A DNA stretch of 64,000 nt, taken from assembly GCF_014204975.1 (NCBI RefSeq), contig NZ_JACHMM010000001.1, positions 3,100,001 through 3,164,000 of the forward strand, given 5' to 3'. A program made the translations under genes and the position numbers. Shown here piece by piece: positions 1-8,840 of the stretch. Numbering within the stretch: position 1 is the stretch's first letter; the number at the start of each line of letters is the position of its first letter. Under the pieces are notes generated by a model. It was not told the origin of the DNA and did no database searches. It saw only the letters and a list, made by a program, of their open reading frames with translations. This DNA comes from Jiangella mangrovi (GTDB taxonomy: Bacteria; Actinomycetota; Actinomycetes; Jiangellales; Jiangellaceae).

Positions 1-639
1 AGCGCGGGCCGCGGGCGGCTCGACCGGCGCTGGGAGGCCCCTCCCGGCACGGCGCTGGCGATGTCGTTCCTGCTCCGGCCCGACGGCGTCCCGGTGGCGC
101 GCTGGCCGTGGCTGCCGCTGCTGGCCGGGGTCGCGGTCGTCGAGGCGGTCGCTGCCGCGGCCGGGGCGTCCGCCGTCCTCAAGTGGCCCAACGACGTCCT
201 GCTCGACGGCGGCAAGCTGGCGGGCATCCTCACCGAGCGGGTCGACACGCCGTCGGGACCGGCCGCCGTCGTCGGCATCGGGCTCAACGTCCTGCAGACG
301 GCGGACCAGCTGCCGCCGGGCGGGGTCTCGCTGGCGTCCGCGGGCGCGGGGGCCGCGCCCGACGCCGTGCTGGACGCCGTCGCCCCCGCCCTGGGGGAGC
401 GCTACGCGGGCTGGCGCGCGGCCGGCGGCGATCCGCTCGCCAGCGGGCTGGCCGCCGACTACGCGAGCCGCTGCGACACCGTCGGCCGTGACGTGCGGGC
501 CGAGCTGCCCGGCGGCGACGCCGTCGAGGGCAGAGCGACCGGCGTCGACGGGTCCGGGCGGCTGCTCATCGCGACCCCGGCGGGCGGTGACCCCGTCGCC
601 GTCGGCGCCGGAGACGTCGTCCATCTGCGTCCGCGGTGA
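1..639 (+). CDS. birA: Biotin-[acetyl-CoA carboxylase] ligase, 3' part
   Basis: The reading frame is open from the first base, so the gene starts outside the window; 212 residues are visible. It attaches biotin to the carrier domain of acyl-CoA carboxylases in the cytoplasm. The first residues carry the biotin-ligase loop (AGRGRLDRRW), which binds biotinyl-AMP in this family. KWPNDVLLDGGKLAGIL, with the conserved lysine, follows at about visible residues 61-77. The C-terminal 50 residues look like the small SH3-like BPL domain. An internal ATG at position 61 is not the start, because the catalytic loop lies before it. In mycobacteria birA also sits near a PH-domain gene, gtrA and purK, as here. 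Confidence 0.93.
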   Translation, partial: SAGRGRLDRRWEAPPGTALAMSFLLRPDGVPVARWPWLPLLAGVAVVEAVAAAAGASAVLKWPNDVLLDGGKLAGILTERVDTPSGPAAVVGIGLNVLQTADQLPPGGVSLASAGAGAAPDAVLDAVAPALGERYAGWRAAGGDPLASGLAADYASRCDTVGRDVRAELPGGDAVEGRATGVDGSGRLLIATPAGGDPVAVGAGDVVHLRPR

Positions 640-685
640 GAGAGCCTGGTTCTCTCCTGTGGCATGACGTGCCAGGATTCACGCC

Positions 686-1195
686 ATGGGGTTTTCCGAT
701 AAGCAGCTCAGCGACGACGAGCAGGTGATCTACCACCTGCACACGCACGTCAAGGCGCTGATCGTGCCCGTGCTCGTGCTGCTGGTCCTGGCCGCGGGGG
801 TGGGCTTCGGGCTCAGCGCCCTGCCCGACGGCGAGCTCGTCGGCACCGTCGGGCGCTGGGCCATCGTCATCGTCGGCGTCGTGGTGCTCGGCGTCTGGGT
901 CATCTGGCCGTTCCTCACCTGGCTGACCACGACGTACACCATCACCAGCGAGCGGCTGATCACGCGGCAGGGCATCATCACCCGCACCGGCCGCGACATC
1001 CCGCACACCGTCATCAACGACGTCGCGTACGAGATGCAGCTCACCGACCGCATCCTGCGCTGCGGCACGCTGGTGGTCTCGGCCGCCAGCGAGCAGGGCC
1101 AGGTGCGCCTGCACGACGTCCCGCGGGTCCACCAGGTCCAGCTGCGGCTGAGCGAGCTCGTGCGCGAGGCGCACGACCTGGACGAGCGCGCGTGA
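686..1195 (+). CDS. PH domain-containing membrane protein (bPH2/YdbS-like)
   Basis: A 169-residue protein of unknown precise role. Two hydrophobic segments (about residues 28-50 and 57-78) anchor it in the membrane. After them comes a bacterial PH domain (about 80-165) beginning TTTYTITSERLITRQG and containing the typical RDIPHTVINDV stretch of the bPH2/DUF304 family. The ATG lies about 45 bases after birA. Its stop overlaps the GTG of the cyclase gene (GTGA), so the two are probably translated together. A homologous gene lies between birA and gtrA in mycobacteria, so this is a conserved neighbour rather than a chance one. Confidence 0.85.
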   Translation: MGFSDKQLSDDEQVIYHLHTHVKALIVPVLVLLVLAAGVGFGLSALPDGELVGTVGRWAIVIVGVVVLGVWVIWPFLTWLTTTYTITSERLITRQGIITRTGRDIPHTVINDVAYEMQLTDRILRCGTLVVSAASEQGQVRLHDVPRVHQVQLRLSELVREAHDLDERA

Positions 1196-2223
1196 CACTG
1201 CCGCCCGAGCCGCCGCGGCGACCCACCGCCGACGAGCTCGAGCGGCTGCTGCTCGGCGCGTCCCGCCGGTACACCCGTGAGCAGATCGCCGAGGGGGCCG
1301 GCCTCAGCGTCGACGAGGTCACGCGGTACTGGCGGGCGCTCGGCTTCCCCGACGTCGGCGAGGAGCAGGCGTTCACCGTCTGGGACATGGAGGCGCTGCG
1401 CGGCGTCACCGAGCTGGTCCAGGACGAGGTGGTCGACGAGGCCACCGCGGTGCAGATGGTGCGGGCGCTGGGCCGCATGACCGGCCGTCTGGCCGAGTGG
1501 CACGTCGAGACGCTCGCCGAGATCATCGAGGACAACGAGGCCGAGGGCCGCGGCACCGGCAGCCGGCTGACGTCGGCCTACCTCGTGGCGCAGAAGCTGC
1601 TGCCGGAGTTCGAGCGGCTGCTCATCTACGCGTGGCGGCGCAAGCTGGGCGCGTCGGTCAACCGGCTGGTCGCCATCGGGCGCATCGGCGAGGCGCCGCT
1701 GCTGGCCGCGCCCGCGTCGGTCGGGTTCGCCGACCTGGTCTCGTTCACCCGGCTGTCCCGCGGACTGAGCGTCGACGAGCTCGGCCAGCTGGTCGAGCAG
1801 TTCGAGGCCACCACCAACGACGTCATCTTCGGCACCGGCGGGCGGGTCATCAAGACCCTGGGCGACGAGGTCGTGTTCACCGCCGACGACCCCGAGACGG
1901 CGGCGCGCATCGGCTGCCGGCTGGTCGAGGAGATCGGCGAGGACGAGGACCTGCCCGACATCCGCGTCGGCATCGCGACCGGCCCGGTGGTCGCCCGGTT
2001 GGGCGACGTCTTCGGCACCCCGACGAACCTCGCCGCCCGGCTGACCGCGCTGGCCGAGCGCAACACCGTCCTGGTCGACGACCTGACCGCGAAGGAGCTG
2101 GCCGACACCCCGGAGTTCCTGCTGCGGGCGCTGCCGCCGACGACGGTGCGCGGCCTCGGCACCGTCAACGCGTTCACCGTCTCGCCGCGGCGCGAACCGC
2201 CGTCGCCGGCGTCGCCGGCATGA
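1192..2223 (+). CDS. Class III adenylyl cyclase with N-terminal regulatory domain
   Basis: A 343-residue protein expected to make cAMP from ATP. The C-terminal half (about 175-335) is a cyclase homology domain. Metal-binding aspartates are seen in GFADLVSFTR and TLGDEVVF, the ATP-selecting lysine in VIKTLGDE, the ATP-selecting aspartate in GDVFG, and the transition-state Asn and Arg in NLAAR, so the enzyme looks active. The N-terminal 160 residues are helical and resemble the autoinhibitory domain of mycobacterial Rv1264-type cyclases, which responds to pH in that protein; the same role here is inference. There is no membrane segment. The GTG start overlaps the previous stop, and the stop overlaps the next ATG. 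Confidence 0.88.
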   Translation: MTLPPEPPRRPTADELERLLLGASRRYTREQIAEGAGLSVDEVTRYWRALGFPDVGEEQAFTVWDMEALRGVTELVQDEVVDEATAVQMVRALGRMTGRLAEWHVETLAEIIEDNEAEGRGTGSRLTSAYLVAQKLLPEFERLLIYAWRRKLGASVNRLVAIGRIGEAPLLAAPASVGFADLVSFTRLSRGLSVDELGQLVEQFEATTNDVIFGTGGRVIKTLGDEVVFTADDPETAARIGCRLVEEIGEDEDLPDIRVGIATGPVVARLGDVFGTPTNLAARLTALAERNTVLVDDLTAKELADTPEFLLRALPPTTVRGLGTVNAFTVSPRREPPSPASPA

Positions 2224-2624
2224 CGGTCGAGCACCGGGTCGCGGTCGCCGTGCTGGTGCGCGATGACCGCGTGCTGATGTGCCACCGTCGCGCCGACCGC
2301 ACCTGGTACCCGGACGTGTGGGACTTCCCGGGCGGGCACATCGAGGACGGCGAGACCGTGGCCGACTGCGCCCGGCGCGAGTGCGGCGAGGAGCTCGGCA
2401 TCGACGCGGGGGCGGCGCACCGCGAGCTGGCGCGCTGGGTCGAGGGCGACGAGGACATCACCTTCATCCAGCTGCTGAGCTGGACCGGCACGCCGTCCAA
2501 CTGTGCCCCCGAGGAACACGACGACGTGCGTTGGTTCGGCCTCACCGAGGCGCTGGAGCTGACGCTGCCCGACCCGCGCTACCCAGAGCTGCTGCGCCGC
2601 GTTCTCGTCACCCCTGGCGTGTAG
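2220..2624 (+). CDS. Nudix hydrolase, 8-oxo-dGTPase-like
   Basis: A 134-residue protein with a complete Nudix box (GHIEDGETVADCARREC followed by GEELGI), matching the GX5EX7REUXEEXGU pattern of this pyrophosphohydrolase family. The substrate is a nucleoside diphosphate derivative; a MutT-like sanitising role is possible because the protein is little more than the core domain (LVRDDRVLMCHRRA start, DFPGGH before the box). The ATG overlaps the cyclase stop (ATGA), so it is the third gene of a coupled PH-cyclase-Nudix run. The true substrate cannot be read from sequence. Confidence 0.85.
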   Translation: MTVEHRVAVAVLVRDDRVLMCHRRADRTWYPDVWDFPGGHIEDGETVADCARRECGEELGIDAGAAHRELARWVEGDEDITFIQLLSWTGTPSNCAPEEHDDVRWFGLTEALELTLPDPRYPELLRRVLVTPGV

Positions 2625-2634
2625 GGTCCGCCCC

Positions 2635-3363
2635 ATGAGCAGCTCGAGCGCGGTGATCGTGCGCCAGGCTGTGATCCTCGCCGGTGGGCAGGGGTCGCGG
2701 CTCAAGCCGTACACCGACACCGTGCCCAAGGTGATGATCGAGATCTCGGGCCGGTGCATCATCGACCACCAGCTCGACTGGCTGGCCGAGGCCGGCGTCA
2801 CCGACGTGGTCGTGTCGGCCGGGCACCTCAGCGAGGTCCTGATCGACCACCTGTCCTCGCGCGAGCTGCCGGTGCGGGTGCGCACCGTCGTCGAGGACCA
2901 GCCGCTGGGCCGCGGCGGCGGGCTGAAGTACGCCGGCAAGCAGCTGCCCGCCCCCGACGAGGGCTGGTACGCGCTCAACGGCGACATCTGGACCCGCTTC
3001 GACCTGCGCGGCATGACGGCGTACCACCGCGAGCGGCAGGCCGTCGCCACCATCGGACTGGCCCGGCCGCGCATGCCGTGGGGCGTCGTCGAGCTCGACG
3101 AGCTGGGCCGGGTCACCGACTTCGTGGAGTCGCCGCCGTCGCCGTACCCCATCAACGGCGGCGTCTACGCGTTCTCGCCGCGCATCCTCGACCTCCTGCC
3201 CGACGTCGGCGACCACGAGCGCACCACGTTCCCGTCGCTGGCCAAGGAGCGGCTGCTGGCCGGTTACCCCATCGAGGGGTACTGGCGGGCCATCGACACC
3301 GCCAAGGACCTCGCCGAGGCGGCGAAGGAGCTCGAGGCGCTGCGGTCGTCGCTGGGGGACTGA
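2635..3363 (+). CDS. NDP-sugar nucleotidyltransferase (GT-A fold)
   Basis: A 242-residue cytosolic enzyme of the sugar-1-phosphate nucleotidylyltransferase family, which makes NDP-sugars for glycans. The N-terminal signature LAGGQGSRLKPYTDTVPKVM binds the nucleotide triphosphate. NGDIWTRFD supplies the metal-binding Asp, and the INGGVYAFSPRIL and AIDTAKDL segments are also typical. There is no left-handed beta-helix tail, so no acyltransferase fusion. It most resembles mannose-1-phosphate guanylyltransferases or RmlA-like proteins, but the sugar cannot be told. It starts 10 bases after the Nudix gene. Confidence 0.82.
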   Translation: MSSSSAVIVRQAVILAGGQGSRLKPYTDTVPKVMIEISGRCIIDHQLDWLAEAGVTDVVVSAGHLSEVLIDHLSSRELPVRVRTVVEDQPLGRGGGLKYAGKQLPAPDEGWYALNGDIWTRFDLRGMTAYHRERQAVATIGLARPRMPWGVVELDELGRVTDFVESPPSPYPINGGVYAFSPRILDLLPDVGDHERTTFPSLAKERLLAGYPIEGYWRAIDTAKDLAEAAKELEALRSSLGD

Positions 3364-3385
3364 GCGCGCCCGGTAGGTTGTGCGC

Positions 3386-4177
3386 ATGGGCAGTGTGACG
3401 ATCAACCAGCCGGATGGTGCCCCGGGTGTCATGGAGCTGGTGCTGGACCGGCCCGAGGCGCACAATGCGCTCTCCACGGACCACGCGCGGCAGATCGTCG
3501 CGGCCGTCGGCGAGCTGGCCGCGGACCCGAAGGTGCGCGCCGTCGTGCTCTCGTCGTCCTCGCCGAAGGCGTTCTGCGTCGGCGCGGACCTCAAGGAGCG
3601 CAACGACATCGACGACGACGGGCTGCGCGCGCAGCGGGTGGTCTTCCGGGCGATGTTCACCGGGCTGCTCGAGCTGCCGGTGCCGACGGTGGCGGCGGTG
3701 CACGGGTACGCGCTGGGCGGCGGGCTGGAGCTGGCGCTCTCGTGCGACCTGATCGTCCTGGAGGAGACCGCCGTCGTCGGGCTGCCCGAGGTCTCCGTCG
3801 GCGTCATCCCGGGCGGCGGCGGGACGCAGCTGCTCACCCGTCGCCTCGGCTGGAGCCGGGCCGCCGACCTGATCTTCACCGCCCGCCGGCTCGACGCCGC
3901 CGAGGCGTACCGGCTGGGGCTGGCCGACCGGCTGGTGCCGGCGGGGGCGGGCGCGGCGCGGGCGGCCGCGTTGGAGCTGGCCACGACGATCGCCGGTCAC
4001 TCGCCGGTCGGCGTCCACAACGCCAAGCGGGCCATGCGGCAGGGCTTCGACGCCCCGCTGGCCGCCGGGCTCGACATCGAGGACGCCGCCTGGCGCGCCA
4101 CCGCGTTCAGCGGGGATAGAAAGGAGGGCGTCGCGGCGTTCAACGAGAAACGGCGCCCGGATTGGCCAGGTGAGTGA
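3386..4177 (+). CDS. Methylglutaconyl-CoA hydratase-like enoyl-CoA hydratase
   Basis: A 263-residue crotonase-fold enzyme. The CoA and oxyanion-hole segments GADLKER and VHGYALGGGLELALSCD are present, as are the acid-base region GLPEVSVGVIPGGGGTQ and the usual C-terminal helices. The GADLKER and IPGGGGTQ segments resemble AUH, the methylglutaconyl-CoA hydratase of leucine degradation. This fits the next gene, HMG-CoA lyase, which uses the hydratase product and overlaps by 8 bases. A GTG six bases upstream (3380) is an alternative start. No methylcrotonyl-CoA carboxylase genes are visible in the window. Confidence 0.85.
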   Translation: MGSVTINQPDGAPGVMELVLDRPEAHNALSTDHARQIVAAVGELAADPKVRAVVLSSSSPKAFCVGADLKERNDIDDDGLRAQRVVFRAMFTGLLELPVPTVAAVHGYALGGGLELALSCDLIVLEETAVVGLPEVSVGVIPGGGGTQLLTRRLGWSRAADLIFTARRLDAAEAYRLGLADRLVPAGAGAARAAALELATTIAGHSPVGVHNAKRAMRQGFDAPLAAGLDIEDAAWRATAFSGDRKEGVAAFNEKRRPDWPGE

Positions 4178-5078
4178 CGTGTCGTTCCCCACGAGCGTGA
4201 GCGTGCGCGAGGTCGGGCCGCGCGACGGGCTGCAGAACGAGGACCCGATCTCCACCGTCGCGAAGGTCGAGCTCATCGACGCGCTGTCGCGCACCGGCGT
4301 GCGGCGCATCGAGGCCGTCTCGTTCGTGCACCCCAAGGCGATCCCGCAGATGGCCGACGCCGACGAGGTGTGGGCGAAGGTCACGCGCGACCCGTCGGTG
4401 CGGTACTCCGCGCTGGTGCCGAACCTGCGCGGCGCCGAGCGGGCGCTGGCGACCGGCTTCACCGAGCTGGAAGTCGTCGTGTCGGCGTCGGACACCCACA
4501 ACCAGCGCAACATCAACCGGACGACGGCGGAGTCACTGGCGGAGCTGCCCGCGCTGGCGTCGTTGGTGCATGGGGCCGGCGGGACCCTGCAGCTGATCGT
4601 GTCGACGGCGTGGGGCTGCCCGTACGAGGGCGACGTGCCGGTCGACCGGGTGCTGTCGGTCGTCGACTCCGGGGTGGCCGCGGGCGTCGACTCGCTGGTC
4701 TACGGCGACACCACCGGCATGGCGACGCCGCCGCGAGTGACGCGGCTGGTCGGCGCGACGCGGACGGCGCACCCGGAGCTGCCGCTGGGACTGCACTTCC
4801 ACAACACCCGCGGCACCGGGCTGGCCAACGTCTACGCGGCGCTGGAACTGGGCGTCGACGACTTCGACGCGTCGGTCGGCGGACTGGGCGGCTGCCCGTA
4901 CGCCCCGGGCGCGTCCGGCAACATCGCCACCGAGGAGCTCGTCTACCTGCTCGAGGACATGGGCATCGACACCGGCATCGACCTGCAGGCGATGATCGGG
5001 GCCGCGGGCCTGGCCGAGCAGCTGGTCGGCCGGAAGCTGGACTCGCAGGTGCTGCGGGCCGGGCCGGCGGTGCGCTGA
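4170..5078 (+). CDS. mvaB: Hydroxymethylglutaryl-CoA lyase
   Basis: A 302-residue TIM-barrel enzyme that splits HMG-CoA into acetoacetate and acetyl-CoA, the last step of leucine degradation. The start motif VREVGPRDGLQNE holds the metal-binding Asp19. HFHNTRG gives the His209 and His211 ligands. SVGGLGGCPYAPGASGN holds the catalytic Cys242 of the HMG-CoA lyase signature. The GTG start lies inside the end of the hydratase gene, so the two are co-translated. Length and motifs match the family; the gene is complete. Confidence 0.92.
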   Translation: MSDVSFPTSVSVREVGPRDGLQNEDPISTVAKVELIDALSRTGVRRIEAVSFVHPKAIPQMADADEVWAKVTRDPSVRYSALVPNLRGAERALATGFTELEVVVSASDTHNQRNINRTTAESLAELPALASLVHGAGGTLQLIVSTAWGCPYEGDVPVDRVLSVVDSGVAAGVDSLVYGDTTGMATPPRVTRLVGATRTAHPELPLGLHFHNTRGTGLANVYAALELGVDDFDASVGGLGGCPYAPGASGNIATEELVYLLEDMGIDTGIDLQAMIGAAGLAEQLVGRKLDSQVLRAGPAVR

Positions 5079-5096
5079 GGGCTGGTCTGCGCGGGC

Positions 5097-5618
5097 TTAC
5101 GTCGTCTGCTGCTGGGGCTGGGCGTGCGCCGGGAAGACCCAGGTGCGGTACGACCAGAACCGGAACAGCGTGCCCAGCAGCAGCCCCACCACGTTGGCCG
5201 CGATGTTGTCGGCCAGCGGGCCGGACAGCCCCAGCACGTAGCGCGAGAACCCGAGGCACGCCAGCGCGATGCCGAGGCCGATGCCGTTGAGCACGAAGAA
5301 CAGCGTGTACTCGCGGGCCAGGCCGGTGCGGGCGCGGTGCCGGAAGGTCCAGAGCCGGTTGCCGGTGTAAGTGACCGAGGTGGCGCCGACGACGGCGATG
5401 GTCTTGGCCCACAGCGGGGAGTCGTGCAGCGGGCCGATGCCGTCGTCGCCCCAGAACAGCAGCGCGTTGAAGATGATGAGGTCGACGACGAAGCCGATGC
5501 CGCCCACCGTGGCGAACTTGGCGGCCTCGCGGATCAGGTGGTGCAACCCGTACCAGAGTCGGGACACCGCACCCGGCAGACGCGGGGTGCGGCGCTTCTG
5601 TGGTGCGGTATCGAGCAC
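5097..5618 (-). CDS. GtrA family membrane protein
   Basis: A 173-residue protein with four hydrophobic segments (roughly 30-50, 60-80, 100-122 and 132-152). It matches the GtrA family, small membrane proteins thought to help move lipid-linked sugars across the membrane for cell-surface glycans. FATVGGIGFVVDLIIFNALL and NRLWTFRHR are typical. The frame stays open upstream to 5882, but GTG at 5618 gives the normal family length and leaves room for the divergent purK promoter. A gtrA gene is a standard neighbour of purK in actinobacteria. Confidence 0.87.
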   Translation of the reverse strand: MLDTAPQKRRTPRLPGAVSRLWYGLHHLIREAAKFATVGGIGFVVDLIIFNALLFWGDDGIGPLHDSPLWAKTIAVVGATSVTYTGNRLWTFRHRARTGLAREYTLFFVLNGIGLGIALACLGFSRYVLGLSGPLADNIAANVVGLLLGTLFRFWSYRTWVFPAHAQPQQQTT

Positions 5619-5746
5619 GGCCCCAGGGTAAGGCACGCTGCCCGGATCGTCGCATTCCACCGTGTTTCCCCAGGTCAGCGGTTGATCGTTCGTCTCACGA
5701 CGTGGCTGTGCGGGTGCCGCCGGGCGGTGCCGTACGCTCGTGGCTC

Positions 5747-6904
5747 GTGGGTGATGAAGCGACGTGGCCCGTGGTGGGCATGGTCGGCGGCGGACAGCTG
5801 GCCCGAATGACCCAGCCGGCGGCGGTGGCCCTCGGCGTGCGGCTGAAGGTTCTCGCGGCGTCGCCCACGGAGTCGGCGGCACAGGTGGTGAACGACCCCG
5901 TCATCGCCGACGAGAAGGCGCTGGCCGACCTGCGCGCGTTCGCCGCCGGCTGCGACGTCCTGACGTTCGACCACGAGCACGTGCCGCCCGCCTGGCTCGA
6001 GGCGCTGGAGTCCGACGGCGTCCTGGTGCGGCCCGGCTCCTCCGCGCTGCTGCACGCCCAGGACAAGGGCGTCATGCGGGCGCGGCTGACTGCTCTCGGG
6101 ATTCCGTGCCCGCGGTGGGCGGTGGTGCCGGAGCCGTCCGACGTCGCATCGTTCGCCGCGTCGGCAGGCGGCGACGTCGTCCTCAAGACGACACGGGGCG
6201 GCTACGACGGCAAGGGCGTCTGGCTGGTCTCCGATGACACGCCCGCCGAGGTGATCGCGGAGCCGTTCCGCGCCGGCGTCCCCGTCCTGGCCGAGGAGCG
6301 GGTCGACTACGCGCGTGAGCTGTCCGCCGTCGTCGCCCGTTCCCCCCACGGCCAGGCCGTCGCCTACCCCGTCGTCGAGTCGGTCCAGCGCGACGGCATC
6401 TGCGTCGAGGTGGTGGCGCCCGCGCCGGGGCTGGCCGGCGACCTGGCGGTCGAGGCGCAGCGGCTGGCGCTGACGGTGGCGGCCGCTCTGGACGTGGTCG
6501 GGGTGCTGGCGGTCGAGCTGTTCGAGACCACGGACGGGCGGCTGCTGGTCAACGAGCTCGCGATGCGGCCGCACAACTCCGGTCACTGGTCCATCGACGG
6601 TGCCGTGACCAGCCAGTTCGAGAACCACCTGCGGGCCGTGCTGGACCTCCCGCTCGGCTCGCCGGCGGCCCGCGCCCCGTACACCGTCATGGTCAACCTG
6701 CTGGGCGGCGACCTGCCCGAGGTCTACTCGACCTACCGGCACATCATGGCGCGCGACCCCGAGCTGAAGGTCCACTGGTACGGCAAGGGCGTCCGGCCGG
6801 GCCGGAAGGTGGGGCACGTGACGGCTTATGGGGCGGACGTGGAGGACCTGCGGTCGCGGGCCTGGCACGCAGCGGACTACATCCGAGGGGACATCGATGA
6901 GTGA
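5747..6904 (+). CDS. purK: N5-carboxyaminoimidazole ribonucleotide synthase
   Basis: A 385-residue ATP-grasp enzyme that carboxylates AIR to N5-CAIR with ATP and bicarbonate in purine synthesis. The start [13 protein letters not shown] is the PurK N-terminal signature. [21 protein letters not shown] (ATP loop) and [17 protein letters not shown] (metal and substrate site) follow at the usual spacing. The GTG at 5747 was chosen because it puts the Rossmann-like beta strand close to the start. The stop overlaps purE by 8 bases, so PurK and PurE are translationally coupled. Confidence 0.95.
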   Translation: MGDEATWPVVGMVGGGQLARMTQPAAVALGVRLKVLAASPTESAAQVVNDPVIADEKALADLRAFAAGCDVLTFDHEHVPPAWLEALESDGVLVRPGSSALLHAQDKGVMRARLTALGIPCPRWAVVPEPSDVASFAASAGGDVVLKTTRGGYDGKGVWLVSDDTPAEVIAEPFRAGVPVLAEERVDYARELSAVVARSPHGQAVAYPVVESVQRDGICVEVVAPAPGLAGDLAVEAQRLALTVAAALDVVGVLAVELFETTDGRLLVNELAMRPHNSGHWSIDGAVTSQFENHLRAVLDLPLGSPAARAPYTVMVNLLGGDLPEVYSTYRHIMARDPELKVHWYGKGVRPGRKVGHVTAYGADVEDLRSRAWHAADYIRGDIDE

Positions 6905-7454
6905 CGGCGGCGCCGGCGTCGGCGACTTGGTGACGGCGCGGGGTTCGGGGACGCCGCTGGTCGGCATCGTCATGGGCTCCGACTCCGACTGGCCGGTCAT
7001 GTCGGCGGCGGCTGGTGCGTTGGACGAACTGGACGTGGCCTACGAGGTCGGCGTCGTGTCGGCGCACCGGATGCCGCAGGCGATGCTGGCGTACGGTTCG
7101 GCGGCGGCCGGGCGGGGGCTGCGCGTGCTGGTGGCGGGGGCGGGCGGGGCGGCGCACCTGCCCGGCATGCTCGCCTCGGTGACCTCGCTGCCGGTGGTGG
7201 GGGTCCCGGTGCCGCTCAAGTACCTGGACGGCATGGACTCCTTGCTGTCGATCGTCCAGATGCCGGCCGGCGTCCCCGTCGCGACGGTGTCGGTGGGCGG
7301 GGCGCGGAACGCGGGGCTCCTGGCTGCCCGCATCCTCGGCGCCTCGGATGTGGCTCTGCGCGAGCGCCTCGACGCCTTCCGCGCTTCCCTGGAACAGGCC
7401 GCGACCGACAAGGGCGCCGCCCTCCGCGCCCAACTCACCACCCCCGAGCCCTGA
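6897..7454 (+). CDS. purE: N5-carboxyaminoimidazole ribonucleotide mutase
   Basis: A 185-residue enzyme that converts N5-CAIR to CAIR, the step after PurK. The active-site signature [13 protein letters not shown] and the following VVSAHRMP (catalytic His) are class I PurE motifs. [14 protein letters not shown] and [20 protein letters not shown] are also typical. The ATG at 6897 lies inside the end of purK. In many actinobacteria the next gene is an acyl-CoA dehydrogenase; here its likely counterpart lies only at 61915-63084, after a long accessory stretch. Confidence 0.95.
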   Translation: MSDGGAGVGDLVTARGSGTPLVGIVMGSDSDWPVMSAAAGALDELDVAYEVGVVSAHRMPQAMLAYGSAAAGRGLRVLVAGAGGAAHLPGMLASVTSLPVVGVPVPLKYLDGMDSLLSIVQMPAGVPVATVSVGGARNAGLLAARILGASDVALRERLDAFRASLEQAATDKGAALRAQLTTPEP

Positions 7455-7459
7455 CCCAC

Positions 7460-7665
7460 CCACCTTCGATACCGCGAGCCGTCTTCACTAGCCCCAGCCG
7501 CCTTCGATTCCGCGACCCGACTTCGATACCGCGAGCCGTCTTGGATGGCGTCAGCCGTCCTCAACATCGCGAGCCGTCTTCAATAGCGAGAACCGTCTTC
7601 TGCGCCCGGAAATCTCCGCAGAAGACGGCTGGCGCTATTGAAGACGGCTGACGCCATCGAAGTCG
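7460..7665. repeat. Cluster of degenerate, self-complementary intergenic repeats
   Basis: About 200 bases after purE are built from variants of a unit of about 20 bases resembling GAGCCGTCTTCAATAGC. A perfect 22-base direct repeat is at 7464-7485 and 7521-7542. Perfect inverted pairs are AGCCGTCTTCAATAGCG at 7572-7588 with 7633-7649, and CCGTCTTCTGCG at 7593-7604 with 7617-7628. A 13-base pair at 7544-7556 with 7646-7658 competes with the first. The RNA or single-stranded DNA could fold into a long hairpin around 7601-7618. Related units recur at 25098-25176 and 27679-27701. Spacing is irregular, so this is not a CRISPR array. Confidence 0.85.
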
Positions 7666-7766
7666 GTCAGGCGGCGGCATCCACAGGCTGGCCGAGTTGG
7701 CTCAGTTGTCCACAAATCGTGGAGTCGGCCCCTCGCCCGGGGCGGGCGATCGCGGACGCTGGTGAT

Positions 7767-8840
7767 GTGACGATCCTCCGAGCTCGCGCGCTACCGGCCG
7801 CCATCGTCGACCTGCTGCACAGAGGCGACGGCCTGATCGACGTGCAGTCGGCCAGGGCGGCCGGCGTCGGCATCGACCGGCTGCTCCGGCTGGTCGATGC
7901 CGGCGAGCTGGTTCGGGTCGCGGCCGGCGTCTACGCATCGGCGCAGCAGCTGGCCGCCGCCGACGACTGGACCGGGCACCTGCTCCGTGCCCGAGCCTTC
8001 GCATTGTCGTGCGGCGATGACGAGGCGATGCTGACCGGTTGGTCCGCGGTTGGGGCCTGGGCGTTGCCCACCATCCGCGTGCCGCCGCGGCTGCCCATCG
8101 TCGTGCGGCGCAAGGCACCCGGTTTGGGGCCGACGGTCATGGCGTTCGGTCGCGTCCTGGTGGCCGAGGTGCCCGCGGCTCATCGACGTCGTGCGGCCGC
8201 GGTCCCTGTCGTCAGCCAGCCGTGGGCCGCGGCCGACGTCGCCCGCACGGCGCCGGTCGTCGAAGCGTTGATGGTCGCCGACGCGGTCGCCCGAGCCGGC
8301 TTCGACGTCCACGGGGCGACTGCTCAGATGCGGCACTGGCCGGGGGTGGCGCGGGCGCGGTGGGTGGCCGAGCATGCTGATGCCGGTGCGGAGTCGCCGC
8401 TGGAGACGCTGGGCCGGTTCACCTGCTTGCAGTTCGATCTGCCGCTGCCGGTCTGCAACGCGTGGGTGGGTGAGAGTGAACCCGAGTATCGGGTCGATGG
8501 GTTGTGGCCGTATCACCACGCCGCGTTCGAGGCCGATGGTGCGTTGAAGTACGACAACCGGCCCGACGCCTCGCAGATCGTGGCGCGGCAGGGTGAGCGC
8601 GAGTGGCGGCTGCGGCGCATGGGCCTGGATATCGTGCGGTTCGGGTGGGACCTGGCCTGGCGTGACCGTCCCGAGCTGGCCGCGCGGTTCGCGGCTCTGC
8701 TGCGGAACAGCGCGCGGCGTGAGGGGCCGATCCGTTGGTGGAAGCACGTTCCGGGCAGAGGCGCCGTCGACCCCGAGCCGGCGGACTGGCCGTCGCCGGG
8801 ATCGGTGGGGATCGTGCTGCCGGCCGGGTGGGACCGCTGA
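7767..8840 (+). CDS. AbiEi-like antitoxin / DUF559-type protein
   Basis: A 357-residue protein. The N-terminal 60 residues look like the winged-helix domain annotated as type IV toxin-antitoxin AbiEi antitoxin (RLLRLVDAGELVRVAAGVYAS). The C-terminal 120 residues resemble the DUF559/Vsr-like nuclease-fold domain: ESPLETLGRF, a central YRVDGLWPYHHAAFEADG and a final EREWRLRRMGLDIVRFGW. The frame runs back to 7638 through the repeat cluster, so GTG at 7767 is the more likely start. No AbiEii toxin lies beside it. Such lone genes are common in actinobacteria; whether this one acts in a toxin-antitoxin or defence setting is unknown. Confidence 0.7.
   Translation: MTILRARALPAAIVDLLHRGDGLIDVQSARAAGVGIDRLLRLVDAGELVRVAAGVYASAQQLAAADDWTGHLLRARAFALSCGDDEAMLTGWSAVGAWALPTIRVPPRLPIVVRRKAPGLGPTVMAFGRVLVAEVPAAHRRRAAAVPVVSQPWAAADVARTAPVVEALMVADAVARAGFDVHGATAQMRHWPGVARARWVAEHADAGAESPLETLGRFTCLQFDLPLPVCNAWVGESEPEYRVDGLWPYHHAAFEADGALKYDNRPDASQIVARQGEREWRLRRMGLDIVRFGWDLAWRDRPELAARFAALLRNSARREGPIRWWKHVPGRGAVDPEPADWPSPGSVGIVLPAGWDR

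Noticed and set aside
7460-7665. Possible CRISPR array
   Set aside because: Units are degenerate, spacing is irregular, copies occur in both orientations and pair with each other, and no cas gene is near.
7638-7766. Upstream extension of the AbiEi-like protein to 7638
   Set aside because: The extra 43 residues are encoded by the intergenic repeat units and have no family match; GTG 7767 starts at the domain edge.
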